From positions 1 through 52,859 of the forward strand of contig DASXFE010000062.1 in NCBI GenBank assembly GCA_036489765.1: DNA of 52,859 nucleotides, read 5' to 3'. A program made the position numbers and the translations under genes. The notes under the pieces were generated by a model, which had not been told where the DNA came from, did not search any database, and saw only the letters and a list, made by a program, of their open reading frames with translations. This document shows positions 1 through 9,168 of this stretch, one piece after another (the stretch's first letter is position 1; every line of letters starts with the position of its first letter). Origin of the DNA: DATARH01 sp036489765 (GTDB taxonomy: Bacteria > Pseudomonadota > Alphaproteobacteria > ATCC43930 > CGMCC-115725).

Positions 1-96
1 CATCCCGACGCGCATGGCGGCGACAAAGCCGCCGAGGAGAAGCTCAAGATCATCAACCAGGCCTACGCCACCTTGAAAGCCAGCTATTTCGGCTAG
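1..96 (+). CDS. J-domain (DnaJ-like) protein, C-terminal end only
   Basis: The window opens inside this gene, in frame at base 1, and the gene ends at a TAG at 94-96, leaving 31 residues. The visible part starts exactly at the His-Pro-Asp triad of a J domain and continues with a GGDK loop and a closing helix containing INQAYATLK, as in small J-domain proteins. J domains stimulate the ATPase of Hsp70 (DnaK). A J-domain gene directly ahead of cobS is a common arrangement in alphaproteobacteria. The N-terminal part and any membrane segment lie outside the window, so the subtype is unknown. Confidence 0.8.
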   Translation, partial: HPDAHGGDKAAEEKLKIINQAYATLKASYFG

Positions 97-151
97 AGAA
101 TAGGGCGCAAAGGCTGACCTTCCCGAACCTCGATCAGGATACAAAGCGACT

Positions 152-1153
152 ATGCCTTCCGTAGAACCAGCGGCCTTGCCCCCGACCCCGACCGGCATGC
201 CTGACATCAAGGTGTCGGTGCGCCAGACTTTCGGCATCGACAGCGATCTCGAAGTCCCGGCTTTCAGCGAGTCGAGCGAGCACGTTCCCGATTTCGACGA
301 CGCCTATCGCTTCGACCGCGACACGACGCTGGCGATCCTCGCCGGCTTCGCGTTCAACCGGCGCGTCATGATCCAGGGCTATCACGGCACCGGCAAGTCG
401 ACCCATGTCGAGCAGGTCGCCTCGCGGCTCAATTGGCCCTGCATCCGCGTCAACCTCGACAGCCACATCAGCCGCATCGATCTTGTCGGCAAGGACGCGA
501 TCGTGCTGCGCGACAATAAGCAGGTGACCGAGTTCCGCGAGGGTCTCCTGCCCTGGGCGCTGCAGCACCCGGTCGCCCTTTGCTTCGACGAATACGACGC
601 CGGCCGGCCGGACGTCATGTTCGTGATCCAGCGGGTGCTCGAGGTCGACGGCAAATTGACGCTGCTCGACCAGAACCGCGTTATCCGCCCGCACAAGGCG
701 TTCCGCCTGTTCTCGACCGCCAACACGGTCGGGCTCGGCGACACCAGCGGCCTCTATCACGGCACGCAGCAGATCAACCAGGGCCAGATGGACCGCTGGT
801 CGATCGTCACCGCGCTCAACTACCTGCCGCACGACACCGAATGCGAGATCGTCCTCGCCAAGTGTCCCGATTACGACAGCGACGAAGGGCGGCGGAAGAT
901 CAGCGCGATGGTGGCCTGCGCCGACCTCACCCGGAGCGGCTTCATCAATGGCGACATCTCGACCGTCATGTCGCCGCGCACAGTGATGACCTGGGCGCAG
1001 AACGCGAAGATCTTCAACGACATCCCGTTCGCGTTCCGGCTCACCTTCCTCAACAAGTGCGACGAGACCGAGCGCCCGGCCGTGGCCGAGTATTTCCAGC
1101 GCTGCTTCGGCCTCGAACTGCCGGAAACCGGCATCAACGCAACCCTCATGTAG
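152..1153 (+). CDS. cobS: Aerobic cobaltochelatase subunit CobS (AAA+ ATPase)
   Basis: CobS is the AAA+ ATPase subunit of aerobic cobaltochelatase. With CobT it forms the ATP-driven complex that lets CobN insert cobalt into hydrogenobyrinic acid a,c-diamide in the oxygen-dependent cobalamin pathway. The 333-residue protein has the CobS N-terminal stretch with KVSVRQTFGID, a Walker A motif GYHGTGKST (about residues 76-84) and a Walker B segment CFDEYDAG. Length fits the family. The first ATG is used; an internal Met at residue 16 is a possible alternative start, since no strong ribosome site precedes either. cobT follows 106 bases downstream, and cobN is not in the window. Confidence 0.95.
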   Translation: MPSVEPAALPPTPTGMPDIKVSVRQTFGIDSDLEVPAFSESSEHVPDFDDAYRFDRDTTLAILAGFAFNRRVMIQGYHGTGKSTHVEQVASRLNWPCIRVNLDSHISRIDLVGKDAIVLRDNKQVTEFREGLLPWALQHPVALCFDEYDAGRPDVMFVIQRVLEVDGKLTLLDQNRVIRPHKAFRLFSTANTVGLGDTSGLYHGTQQINQGQMDRWSIVTALNYLPHDTECEIVLAKCPDYDSDEGRRKISAMVACADLTRSGFINGDISTVMSPRTVMTWAQNAKIFNDIPFAFRLTFLNKCDETERPAVAEYFQRCFGLELPETGINATLM

Positions 1154-1159
1154 AGGATC

Positions 1160-1250
1160 AGGTAGGGGGGAAAAACGGAGCGCATTCCGCCGAAGCGGTG
1201 CGCCATGCGGCGGAAGGCGTTGACGCTTTTCCGCCCTACATAAATCAGGA
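1160..1250. repeat. Intergenic palindromic element (TTCCGCCG/CGGCGGAA type)
   Basis: The cobS-cobT gap contains arms TTCCGCCG and CGGCGGAA around a short loop, followed by another GCGTT...CGC TTTTCCGCC arm. It lies between two genes that should be co-transcribed, so it would form hairpins in the message. It resembles the short mobile palindromes common between proteobacterial genes. No second copy was recognised in this window. Confidence 0.5.
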
Positions 1251-1259
1251 TCTGGAAGC

Positions 1260-3110
1260 ATGGCGCAGGATTTTTCGCCGACCGAAGTCTTCAAGCGGGC
1301 CACCGCCTCGACGCTCCGTGCGATCGCGGAGCGCGACGACCTCAACGTCGCCTTCGGCCCCGAGCCGGCGGGCCTCGCAGGGCCGCGGGTCAAGCTGCCC
1401 AATCCGGCGCGCGACCTGCCGCCCGACGAGGTCGCGCAATTGCGCGGCGCGTCGGACAGCCTCGCACTGAAGCTCCGCTACCACAACGACGCGATCCACG
1501 CGAAGCGCCTTCCCGGCGGGCCCCTGGCGCGGACGATCTTCGAGGCGGTCGAGCAGGCGCGGGTCGAGGCCATCGGCGCGCGCCGTATGGCCGGCGTCGC
1601 CGGCAACATCACCGCGATGCTGGATGAACAATACCGGCGTCAGGGCTTCGAAAGGGTCAGCGAGCGCACCGAAAGCACGATGGCCGAGGCGGTACGGCTC
1701 CTGACCCGCGAGGCGCTGACCCGCGAGCCGCCGCCGCCCTCGGCGCGGCGCGTCGTCGACCTGTGGCGCCCGTGGCTCGAAGGCAAGATCGCCCGCGATT
1801 TGGGCGAGCTCGACCGCTCGATCGCCGACCAGGACGCCTATGCCCGGATCACCCGCCAGATGATCCAGGACATGGACCTCGATCTCGGTGAGATCGATGA
1901 ATCCCAGTCCGACGACCAGCAGCAGCAGGGCGACGAGAGCGACGGCGAAAACCAGACCGACAGCGGCGAAAGCGCGGCCACCGGCGCGCAGCCGTCGATG
2001 GACGGGGCGCCCGCCGACAGCGCCGGCGACGATGCCGAGCAGGACGGCGAAACCGATTCCGATGGCGAGATGATGCCGGGATCGAGCGACGACGACCCCG
2101 GCCGGCCGGGCCGCCCTGGCATGCTGCCGCGAGGGCGCGTCGACGAGCAGGCGATCTATCGCGTGTTTTCGAGCGAGAGCGACGAGGTCGTGGAGGCCGA
2201 CACGTTGTGTGACAGCGACGAGCTCGGCCGGCTGCGCCATCTGCTCGACCAGCAGCTCTCGCACCTGCAAAGCGTCATCGCGCGCCTCGCCAATCGGCTC
2301 CAGCGGCGTCTTCTCGCCAAGCAGACCCGCGCCTGGGAATTCGATCTCGACGAGGGCATCCTCGACGCTGCCCGTCTTGCGCGCGTCATCGCCAACCCGG
2401 TCCTGCCCCTCGCCTACAAGATGGAGCAGGAGATGGAGTTCCGCGACACGGTCGTGACGCTGCTCATCGACAATTCCGGATCGATGCGCGGCCGGCCGAT
2501 CACGGTCGCGGCGATGAGCGCCGACATCCTGGCGCGGACGCTCGAACGCTGCGGCGTCAAGGTCGAGATCCTTGGGTTTACCACCCGGGCATGGAAGGGC
2601 GGCCAGGCCCGCGAGCGCTGGATCGCCGCCGGAAAACCCGCCAATCCGGGTCGCCTCAATGACCTCCGCCACATCGTCTACAAGGCGGCCGACGCCCCAT
2701 GGCGCCGCGCGCGCCGCAGCCTCGGCTTGATGCTGCGCGAGGGCATCCTCAAGGAGAACATCGACGGCGAGGCGCTGATCTGGGCCTATAACCGCATCCT
2801 CGCCCGGCCCGAGGAACGGCGCATCCTGATGGTGATCTCGGACGGCGCGCCGGTCGACGATTCGACGCTGTCGGTCAACCCGGGCAACTACCTCGAAAAG
2901 CATCTGCGCGAGGTGATCGCCCAGATCGAGCGCGGCGGCGCGGTCGAATTGACTGCGATCGGCATCGGCCACGACGTGACCCGCTATTACCGCCGCGCCG
3001 TGACGATCGTCGATGCCGAGCAGTTGGGCGGCGTCATGCTCGAACGCCTCGCCGAACTTTTCGAAGAAGAAGATTCGCGGCCGCGCGGCCGGCGCAGAGC
3101 GGCAGCGTAA
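1260..3110 (+). CDS. cobT: Aerobic cobaltochelatase subunit CobT (VWA protein)
   Basis: CobT is the von Willebrand A partner of CobS in aerobic cobaltochelatase. The 616-residue protein has an N-terminal alpha-helical region, a long Asp/Glu/Gln/Ser-rich acidic linker (about residues 210-285), and a C-terminal VWA domain with a MIDAS motif DNSGSMRG beginning near residue 404 and a later ISDGAP motif. Size and layout match known CobT. It follows cobS on the same strand, probably in one operon despite the palindromic gap. The acidic linker varies in the family and explains the biased composition. Confidence 0.95.
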   Translation: MAQDFSPTEVFKRATASTLRAIAERDDLNVAFGPEPAGLAGPRVKLPNPARDLPPDEVAQLRGASDSLALKLRYHNDAIHAKRLPGGPLARTIFEAVEQARVEAIGARRMAGVAGNITAMLDEQYRRQGFERVSERTESTMAEAVRLLTREALTREPPPPSARRVVDLWRPWLEGKIARDLGELDRSIADQDAYARITRQMIQDMDLDLGEIDESQSDDQQQQGDESDGENQTDSGESAATGAQPSMDGAPADSAGDDAEQDGETDSDGEMMPGSSDDDPGRPGRPGMLPRGRVDEQAIYRVFSSESDEVVEADTLCDSDELGRLRHLLDQQLSHLQSVIARLANRLQRRLLAKQTRAWEFDLDEGILDAARLARVIANPVLPLAYKMEQEMEFRDTVVTLLIDNSGSMRGRPITVAAMSADILARTLERCGVKVEILGFTTRAWKGGQARERWIAAGKPANPGRLNDLRHIVYKAADAPWRRARRSLGLMLREGILKENIDGEALIWAYNRILARPEERRILMVISDGAPVDDSTLSVNPGNYLEKHLREVIAQIERGGAVELTAIGIGHDVTRYYRRAVTIVDAEQLGGVMLERLAELFEEEDSRPRGRRRAAA

Positions 3111-3243
3111 GGATAGGATGCCAACCAGCACGCGCCTCATCTTCTCCGATGAGCGGATCGCGGCTGCCCTGCGCAGGGAGGCCGGGCTAGAATAGTCTAG
3201 ATTGACGCGATGAGGGCGCGTTCTTTCCAGCGTCATGCCGTCG

Positions 3244-3858
3244 TCACAGCGAGCGCCGCGCCGCCAGCGCCGCGGTCAGCGTGCCCTCGTCGAGATAATC
3301 GAGCTCGCCACCGATTGGCACGCCTTGCGCGAGGCGCGAGACCGCGGCGCCGGTAGAGGCGGCGCGGTCGGCGATGTAATGCGCCGTAGTCTGTCCGTCG
3401 ACGGTTGCATTGAGCGCGAGGATCAGCTCGGTATCCGGCCCGAGGCGGGCGATCAGCCGAGAGATGTTGAGCTCTTCCGGGCCGACCCCGTCGAGCGCCG
3501 ACAGCGTGCCGCCGAGCACATGGTAATGTCCGCGATAGGCCGCGGTACGCTCGAGCGCCCAGAGATCCGCGAGATCCTCGACAACGCAGATGAGCTTGGC
3601 GTCGCGGCGCGGGTCGCGGCAGATCGGGCACGGATCGACGGTGTCTAGGTTGCCGCACTTCCCGCAGGGCCGGACCGCCGCCGCCGCTTCCTGCAAGGCG
3701 GTCGCCAGGGGCACCATCAGCCCCTCGCGCCGCTTGATCAGATAAAGCGCCGCGCGCCGAGCCGACCGCGGCCCCAGCCCCGGCAGCCGGGCGAGCAGCT
3801 GAATCAGCGTGTCGAGCTCGGACAGGGAACCGGTCCTAGAACGGGAGTTTGAATCCAC
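3244..3858 (-). CDS. recR: Recombination mediator RecR
   Basis: RecR works with RecF and RecO to load RecA on gapped DNA coated with SSB. The 204-residue product shows the helix-hairpin-helix LARLPGLGPRSARR (about 22-35), a zinc finger with four cysteines near residues 65, 68, 77 and 80, and a Toprim segment beginning around CVVEDLADL. Length is normal. Its start overlaps the end of the ybaB gene by 23 bases, so it is the last gene of the dnaX-ybaB-recR operon, a widely conserved order. It converges with cobT, about 130 bases away. Confidence 0.96.
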   Translation of the reverse strand: MDSNSRSRTGSLSELDTLIQLLARLPGLGPRSARRAALYLIKRREGLMVPLATALQEAAAAVRPCGKCGNLDTVDPCPICRDPRRDAKLICVVEDLADLWALERTAAYRGHYHVLGGTLSALDGVGPEELNISRLIARLGPDTELILALNATVDGQTTAHYIADRAASTGAAVSRLAQGVPIGGELDYLDEGTLTAALAARRSL

Positions 3859-4159
3859 CCGGCAGATTGAGCCCGCCGGTCAGTTTTCCCATCTCGGCCT
3901 CGGCGTGAGCGTTGACCTTGGCGCGGGCGTCGTTGAAGGCGGCGACGATCAGATCCTCGAGGACCTCGGTCTCGCCGGGCTCCACCGCCGACGGATCGAT
4001 CTTGAGCTTTTTGAGGTCGCCCTTGCCGTTGAGCGTCAACGATACGAGCCCGCCGCCCGACACGCCGGTCATCTCGGCCTGTTCGAGCTCGGCCTGGACC
4101 TCCTGCATGCGCGCCTGCATCTGCTGCGCCTGCTTCATCAGATTGCCGAGATTTTTCAT
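3836..4159 (-). CDS. ybaB: YbaB/EbfC family nucleoid-associated protein
   Basis: This 107-residue protein belongs to the YbaB/EbfC family of small dimeric DNA-binding proteins that sit between dnaX and recR in many bacteria. The N-terminal helix carries the family pattern NLGNLMKQAQQMQARMQE, rich in Met and Gln, and the middle carries GGGLVSLTLNGKGDLKKL. The ATG lies one base after the dnaX stop codon, so translation is probably coupled. The C terminus is short and Gly-rich. A role in replication or repair is usually assumed from the location; the exact function is unsettled. Confidence 0.93.
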   Translation of the reverse strand: MKNLGNLMKQAQQMQARMQEVQAELEQAEMTGVSGGGLVSLTLNGKGDLKKLKIDPSAVEPGETEVLEDLIVAAFNDARAKVNAHAEAEMGKLTGGLNLPGGFKLPF

Positions 4160-4160
4160 G

Positions 4161-5942
4161 CTATTCCTCTGTATTCGTCGATTCGTCGTCGGCGGCTTCG
4201 GCTTCGAGCCCCGGCTCGGCGCCGGCGAGCCGCTCGCGGACCGCGGCGATCGTCGCGCCCGGAAACGCCTCGAGCGCGGCCCGCACCAGCGGGTCGTTCG
4301 CCACCTCGCTCTTCAACGCGCTGTCGCGTTGTTCCTCCTGCTGCCTGAGCGTCGGCGCGCCCTCGACATTCTCCCCGGCCGTGCTGATCAGCCAGAGGGT
4401 ACCGGTCCACTCGCGGAGATTTCTGCTGAGCGTCGTGGCGAGGTGTTTCGGTGCGCCTTCGGCTGGGCGGAACTCGATACGTCCCGGCTGAAAGGAAACG
4501 AGACGCACGAATTGCTTCAGCTCGGCGGCGGTAAGCACCTCGCGGTGCTCGTCGAAGAGCGCGACGACGCCGGGAAAATCCTGCGGCATCCGGTCGACCG
4601 CCGGACCGGCGGTCGGGGCCGGGGTCGGCGCGGGCGGCAAGACCGGAGCCGGCATCGCGCCGGCGACCGGGCCGCCGGTTTGCGGCGACATCTGCGACGG
4701 CGGCATGACCGGCGCCGGACGCGGCGGCGAGGCCGGCAGCGGCGAGACGGTGCGGGGTGCGCCCAACGCACCGTTCCCGCCGCCGCCATCGAGGCTGCGG
4801 ATCAGGTCGGCCGGCACCGGCAGATCGGCGGCATAGGCGAGCCGCACCAGCACCATCTCGGCCGCCTGCTCGGGCGAGGGCGCCGATTGCACCTCCTCGA
4901 TCCCCTTGAGCAGCATCTGCCACGCCCGCGCCAGCACCGGCATCGCCAATTTCTCGGCGAGCGGCAGCCCCCGCGCGCGGTCACCGGCCTCCATCGGGTC
5001 GTCGGCGCCGGCCCCCGGCACGAGCTTCAACCGGGTCACGAAGTGGCAGAAATCGAGGAGATCCTGGAGCACCATCAGCGGGTCGGCGCCGCCCTGATAA
5101 AGCGCGTTCATCTGGCCAAGCGCGCCGGCCGCGTCGCCTTTCAGCACCGTCTCGAACAGGTCGCAGACCAGCCCGCGATCGGCGATCCCGAGCATGTCGC
5201 GCACCAACGTCTCGCCGACCGTCCCGTCGGCGAGCGCGATCGCCTGGTCGAGCAGCGACAGCCCGTCGCGCACCGACCCATCCGCCGCGCGGGCGATCAG
5301 CCCCAGCGCCGCCGGCTCGACCTCAATCCCCTCGGCCGCCGCGATCTTCCGGTAATGCGCCGACAGGAGCTCGACCGGGACCCGGCGCAGCGAAAACCGC
5401 TGGCACCGCGACAGCACCGTCACCGGCACCTTTTGCACCTCGGTCGTCGCAAAGACGAATTTGACGTCGGGCGGCGGCTCCTCGAGCGTCTTCAACAACG
5501 CGTTGAAGGCGTTCTTCGACAGCATGTGCACTTCGTCGATGATGTAGACCTTGAACCGCGCCGAGACCGGGCGATAGCGGATACCGTCGGTCAGGTCGCG
5601 GATATCGTCGACCCCGGTGCGTGAGGCGGCGTCCATCTCGATGACGTCGACATGACGGTCCTCGGCGATCGACTTGCAGTGATCGCAGACGCCGCACGGG
5701 CTGACGGTCGGCCCGCCGCTGCCGTCCAGCCCGATGCAGTTGAGCGCCCGCGCGATGATCCGCGCAGTCGTCGTCTTGCCTACCCCGCGCACACCGGTGA
5801 GGATGAAGGCATGCGCGATCCGCCCCGTCGCGATCGCATTCGACAGCGTGCGGACGAGCGCCGCTTGCCCGATCACCTCGGCGAAGTTTTGCGGCCGGTA
5901 TTTGCGGGCCAGCACGCGATAGTGGGTCGCGGGGTCGGTCAT
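4161..5942 (-). CDS. dnaX: DNA polymerase III subunit gamma/tau
   Basis: DnaX is the ATPase of the replicative clamp loader, and the full-length tau form also binds the polymerase core. The 593-residue protein begins MTDPATHYRVLARKYRP, the standard start. It has Walker A GVRGVGKTT (about 50-58), a zinc-binding cluster around CGVCDHC, a DEVHML Walker B and an SRC sensor motif. A Pro/Ala-rich linker near residues 400-460 precedes the tau C-terminal domain. The frame stays open 41 codons further upstream, but that stretch overlaps the SRP RNA gene, so the start at 5942 is preferred. No clear frameshift site for a short gamma form was seen. Confidence 0.95.
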   Translation of the reverse strand: MTDPATHYRVLARKYRPQNFAEVIGQAALVRTLSNAIATGRIAHAFILTGVRGVGKTTTARIIARALNCIGLDGSGGPTVSPCGVCDHCKSIAEDRHVDVIEMDAASRTGVDDIRDLTDGIRYRPVSARFKVYIIDEVHMLSKNAFNALLKTLEEPPPDVKFVFATTEVQKVPVTVLSRCQRFSLRRVPVELLSAHYRKIAAAEGIEVEPAALGLIARAADGSVRDGLSLLDQAIALADGTVGETLVRDMLGIADRGLVCDLFETVLKGDAAGALGQMNALYQGGADPLMVLQDLLDFCHFVTRLKLVPGAGADDPMEAGDRARGLPLAEKLAMPVLARAWQMLLKGIEEVQSAPSPEQAAEMVLVRLAYAADLPVPADLIRSLDGGGGNGALGAPRTVSPLPASPPRPAPVMPPSQMSPQTGGPVAGAMPAPVLPPAPTPAPTAGPAVDRMPQDFPGVVALFDEHREVLTAAELKQFVRLVSFQPGRIEFRPAEGAPKHLATTLSRNLREWTGTLWLISTAGENVEGAPTLRQQEEQRDSALKSEVANDPLVRAALEAFPGATIAAVRERLAGAEPGLEAEAADDESTNTEE

Positions 5943-5964
5943 CCAATCCGCACGGAGGAAAGAG

Positions 5965-6065
5965 GTGGGAGACCGTGCGAACGACCCAGGCCGAAACTCG
6001 TTACGGCTGCTTCCTTCCGGACCTGACCGGGTTGGCGAGGAGCCTGCCCGCCGACGACCTCCCAC
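5965..6065 (-). ncRNA. ffs: Signal recognition particle 4.5S-type RNA
   Basis: On the minus strand the segment contains the nearly invariant SRP RNA core: GGTCAGGTCCGGAAGGAAGC, with the GGAA tetraloop and the asymmetric loop bound by Ffh. The ends GTGGGAG and CTCCCAC pair perfectly and set the boundaries, giving about 101 nt, right for a bacterial small SRP RNA. The gene sits directly upstream of dnaX on the same strand, as in many alphaproteobacteria. It acts in co-translational targeting of membrane proteins. Boundaries are accurate to a few bases. Confidence 0.95.
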
Positions 6066-6113
6066 ATCACTATATCAGGTGCCGACCGGGTGCGGGCAAG
6101 CTAACATCGCCGG

Positions 6114-7724
6114 ATGCGGCAAACATTGGCGGCGGCCATCGCAATCCTCCTCTCGCTCGGCCTCGCGGCGCCCCAACCTACAGCGTGGGCCGACGAGCAG
6201 CCGAAACGCGGCGGCGTCCTGACCTACATGATCCCGGCAGACGCGCCGCCGAGCTTTGACGGGCATCGCGAGAACACCTTTGCGACGATCCACGCGGTCG
6301 CGCCGTTCTACAGTGTCCTCATCCGCGCCAATCCGGAGAACCCGGGCGACACAACCAACTTCGTCTGCGACGTCTGCACCGAGATGCCGGCGCCGACCGA
6401 CGGGGGCAAGACCTACACCTTCAAGATCCGCGACGACGTCAAATTCCCCGACGGCGCGATGCTGACCGCGGATGATGTTTCGGCGAGCTGGAACCACATC
6501 GTCAATCCGCCCGAGGGCGTCCTCAGCGTCCGCAAGGGCTATTACGAGATGGTCGACAAGGTCGAAGCGATCGACCCCCGGACCGTGGTGTTCCACCTCA
6601 AATACGCCACCGCGGCCTTTCTGCCGGCGCTGGCCGACCCCTACGCCTTCCTCTATCAGAAGCGGGTGCTCGACCGTGATCCACACTGGTACGAGAAGAA
6701 CATCGCCGGCTCCGGGCCCTTTCGCTTCAAGGAATACCAGACCGGCCAGTCGATCTCCGGCGAGCGCAACCCGGATTATTACCGCAAGGGCCTGCCCTAT
6801 CTCGATGGGTTCATCGGCATCTTTGCCGACAAGCAGGCAACCCGCGTCGCGGCGATCCGCGCCGACCGCGCCGCGATCGAGTTTCGTGGGTTCCCGCCCG
6901 CGACGCGCGACGAACTGGTCGCGGACCTCGGCAACCAGATCACGGTGCAGGAGAGCGACTGGAACTGCGGCAACCCGATCACCCCAAACCACCAGCGCAA
7001 ACCATTCGACGACGTGCGCGTGCGCCGCGCTCTGAGCCTGGCAATCGATCGCTGGCACGGCGCGCCCGCGATGGCGAAGATTTCGGTGATGCACACGGTC
7101 GGCGGCATCTCATTTCCGGGCTCGCCGCTCGCCGCAACCAAGGAAGAGCTCCAACAACTCGCCGGGTGGTGGCCGGACATCGAGAAATCACGGGCCGAGG
7201 CGCGTCGCCTGCTCAAGGAGGCCGGGCAAGAGCACCTGACCTTCGAACTGCTCAACCGCAATGTCGACCAGCCTTACAAGTTCAATGCGCTCTGGGTCAT
7301 CGACGAGTGGAGCAAGATCGGGGTCAAGGTGACCCAGCGGGTGCTCCAGACCGGCCCGTTCGGCGAGGCGGTGCGCGCCGGAGATTTCGATGCGTTTGTC
7401 GATGGCGATTGCCAGACCATCGTCAACCCGCTGCTCGACGGCACCAAATACCTGCCGCACACGGTCTCGCCAGACAATTACGGACGGTACGAGGACCAGC
7501 CGGAGATCGACCTCTACAACCGCCTGCTCCGCGAGCAGGACCCGGCCAAGCAACGCGCCCTGATGCGCGAGTTCGAGAAATACGTGCTCGACACCCAGGC
7601 GCACGAAATCTTCCTGCTCTGGCGCTACCGCATCGTCCCGTACCGCAGCTACGTCAAAGGCTGGAAAATCGGCCCGAGCCACTACGTCAACCAGGATTTG
7701 GCGACGATCTGGCTCGACCGGTAA
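6114..7724 (+). CDS. ABC transporter substrate-binding protein, peptide/opine type (SBP_bac_5)
   Basis: This 536-residue protein looks like a family 5 extracellular solute-binding protein of the oligopeptide/nickel/opine class. An N-terminal signal peptide of about 26 residues ends near AWA-DE. It is followed by the RGGVLTYMIP opening strand, the region with RDDVKFPDGAMLTADDV, and a later VRRALSLAIDR segment, all typical of the class. No permease or ATPase genes adjoin it, so it is an orphan binding protein and its ligand cannot be told. It is transcribed divergently from the SRP RNA/dnaX unit. The nearest downstream gene is on the other strand. Confidence 0.9.
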   Translation: MRQTLAAAIAILLSLGLAAPQPTAWADEQPKRGGVLTYMIPADAPPSFDGHRENTFATIHAVAPFYSVLIRANPENPGDTTNFVCDVCTEMPAPTDGGKTYTFKIRDDVKFPDGAMLTADDVSASWNHIVNPPEGVLSVRKGYYEMVDKVEAIDPRTVVFHLKYATAAFLPALADPYAFLYQKRVLDRDPHWYEKNIAGSGPFRFKEYQTGQSISGERNPDYYRKGLPYLDGFIGIFADKQATRVAAIRADRAAIEFRGFPPATRDELVADLGNQITVQESDWNCGNPITPNHQRKPFDDVRVRRALSLAIDRWHGAPAMAKISVMHTVGGISFPGSPLAATKEELQQLAGWWPDIEKSRAEARRLLKEAGQEHLTFELLNRNVDQPYKFNALWVIDEWSKIGVKVTQRVLQTGPFGEAVRAGDFDAFVDGDCQTIVNPLLDGTKYLPHTVSPDNYGRYEDQPEIDLYNRLLREQDPAKQRALMREFEKYVLDTQAHEIFLLWRYRIVPYRSYVKGWKIGPSHYVNQDLATIWLDR

Positions 7725-7726
7725 CC

Positions 7727-7785
7727 CTGAGCGTCATTGCGAGAGCGTAGCGACGCGGCAATCTCGGCGCGGGAAGCCCACGCTG
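7727..7785. repeat. Intergenic repeat of the GTCATTGCGAG type
   Basis: The gap between two convergent genes contains GTCATTGCGAG followed by GCGTAGCGACGCGGCAATC, a well-known kind of short interspersed element seen between genes in many Gram-negative genomes. It carries a partial dyad (ATTGCG and GGCAAT). It may serve as a transcription end here. Only one copy was noticed in this window. Confidence 0.5.
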
Positions 7786-9030
7786 TCACTTCGCCGCGTC
7801 GCGCACCTTCGCGAAGTCGATCGCGTTGCTCGCCGATGCCGCATCGCCGAGCCGCGAGCCCTTGGTCACCGCGAGCGCCGCGACGGCAGCTTCGTTCTCG
7901 GTGATCTTGGCCATGATCGCCTCCTTCGCGCGGTCGAAGACGCCGCGGTTGGTGGCGACGAACTGGCGCGATTCGCGCAGCTTCGCGAGGTACCCGTTGA
8001 TCTCGGGGATCACGTAGCGGGCAACCATGTCCCAGCTGCGGAACGTGTTCTCGGAATTGGCCCAGTCGTGGACGAAACCGACCACGGTGCCGAATCCGCC
8101 GCTCATCTCGATGACCTGCTTCAACCGTTCGACAAGGTCGTCGGGCGTGCCGATCGTCGCCGCCGCGCCGGCGCCGAAGGCGGTCTTCTCGATCGCCTCG
8201 TCCGGATCCGTGAACGGGTTTGCGCCCGGCCGCCGCAACGTGCCGACGATGTACTCGTTGTGGTGCCGCATCAGCCCCTGCCGCGCCTCGGCGATCGCCT
8301 TCTCGCGCGTCTCGGCGATGTGCCACGACAAAAGGACTCGCCACTCCTTGCGGTCGACGGTCTGGCCGTGCTTCTTCGCCGCCTGCTCGGCAAAGCCCCA
8401 TTGCGTCGGCAAGGCGTTAAGGCCCTCTTCGGCGAGCGAGCCGATCGAGATGACGCCGCAGCCATGCTTGCCGGCGAGCGTCATCCCCGACGGGCTGATC
8501 TGCGAGGCGACCGCAAACGGCATGTCCTCCTGCATCGGCAGAAGCTGCAATGCCGCATCCTGCAGCGTGAACCACTCGCTTTTGTGGGTGACGCGCTCGC
8601 CGCGCATCAGCCGGCGGATGACGCCGATCGCCTCGTCCTGGCGGTCGCGCTGGGTCATCGGATCGATCGCGAGCGTATGCGCATCCGACGCCAGGGCGCC
8701 CGGCCCCGAGCCGAAGATCGCCCGCCCGCCGCACATCCAGTCGAGCTGTACCATGCGCTGCGCGACATTGAACGGGTGATGGTACGGCAGCGATACCACG
8801 CCGGTCGCGAGCTTGATCCGCTTCGACCGCTCGGCCGCTGCGGCGAGAAACATCTCGGGCGAGCCGATCATCTCCCAGCCCGACGAATGATGCTCGCCGC
8901 ACCAAAATTCGTCGTAGCCGAGCTTGTCGAGATGCTCGACGAGATCGAGGTCGCGGCGGAATTGCAGCAGCGGGTTCTCGCCGACCGGATGATGCGGCGC
9001 GAGAAACGCGCCAAAGCCTAAACGGGGCAT
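7786..9030 (-). CDS. LLM-class flavin-dependent oxidoreductase
   Basis: The protein belongs to the bacterial luciferase-like (LLM) superfamily of FMN- or F420-dependent monooxygenases and reductases, with a TIM-barrel fold. At 414 residues it starts MPRLGFGAFLAPHHP and includes FWCGEHHSSGWE and SGPGALASDAH, patterns of the alkanal/alkanesulfonate monooxygenase-like branch. The start at 9030 is chosen because an AGGAGG site lies upstream of it; the open frame extends 16 codons further. A separate flavin reductase would be needed if it is a two-component monooxygenase, and none is adjacent. Substrate unknown. Confidence 0.88.
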   Translation of the reverse strand: MPRLGFGAFLAPHHPVGENPLLQFRRDLDLVEHLDKLGYDEFWCGEHHSSGWEMIGSPEMFLAAAAERSKRIKLATGVVSLPYHHPFNVAQRMVQLDWMCGGRAIFGSGPGALASDAHTLAIDPMTQRDRQDEAIGVIRRLMRGERVTHKSEWFTLQDAALQLLPMQEDMPFAVASQISPSGMTLAGKHGCGVISIGSLAEEGLNALPTQWGFAEQAAKKHGQTVDRKEWRVLLSWHIAETREKAIAEARQGLMRHHNEYIVGTLRRPGANPFTDPDEAIEKTAFGAGAAATIGTPDDLVERLKQVIEMSGGFGTVVGFVHDWANSENTFRSWDMVARYVIPEINGYLAKLRESRQFVATNRGVFDRAKEAIMAKITENEAAVAALAVTKGSRLGDAASASNAIDFAKVRDAAK

Positions 9031-9070
9031 GGAGGGTCCTCCTGATCGATCGGCGCGAACCGCCGGAAAT

Positions 9071-9146
9071 TTCACCACAAAGGCACAGAGACAGCGAGAT
9101 TTGGCTGCGCTCGATCCCTGTGCCTCCGTGTCTCTGTGGTTGTCGT
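9071..9146. repeat. Imperfect inverted repeat (CACAGAGAC type)
   Basis: The gap between two minus-strand genes has a left arm ACCACAAAGGCACAGAGACA and a right arm containing CTGTGCCTCCGTGTCTCTGTGG, which pair imperfectly. It can form a long hairpin in the transcript. It matches a type of short palindromic element scattered in other bacterial genomes. A single copy is present here. Confidence 0.6.
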
Positions 9147-9168
9147 AACGAGCGCTGCCCGGCCGAAC

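Noticed and set aside
152..3110. A larger cobalamin gene cluster around cobST
   Set aside because: No cobN or other cob genes are in the window; the neighbours are recR, ybaB and dnaX.
3118..3195. Short frame of 25 codons after cobT
   Set aside because: Too short, no clear ribosome site and no recognisable content; it ends at a small CTAGA/TCTAG dyad. A chance frame is more likely.
1245..3236. Long open frame of 663 codons antisense to cobT
   Set aside because: It mirrors cobT codon by codon, has no recognisable domain and reflects high third-position GC. The plus strand encodes a clear CobT.
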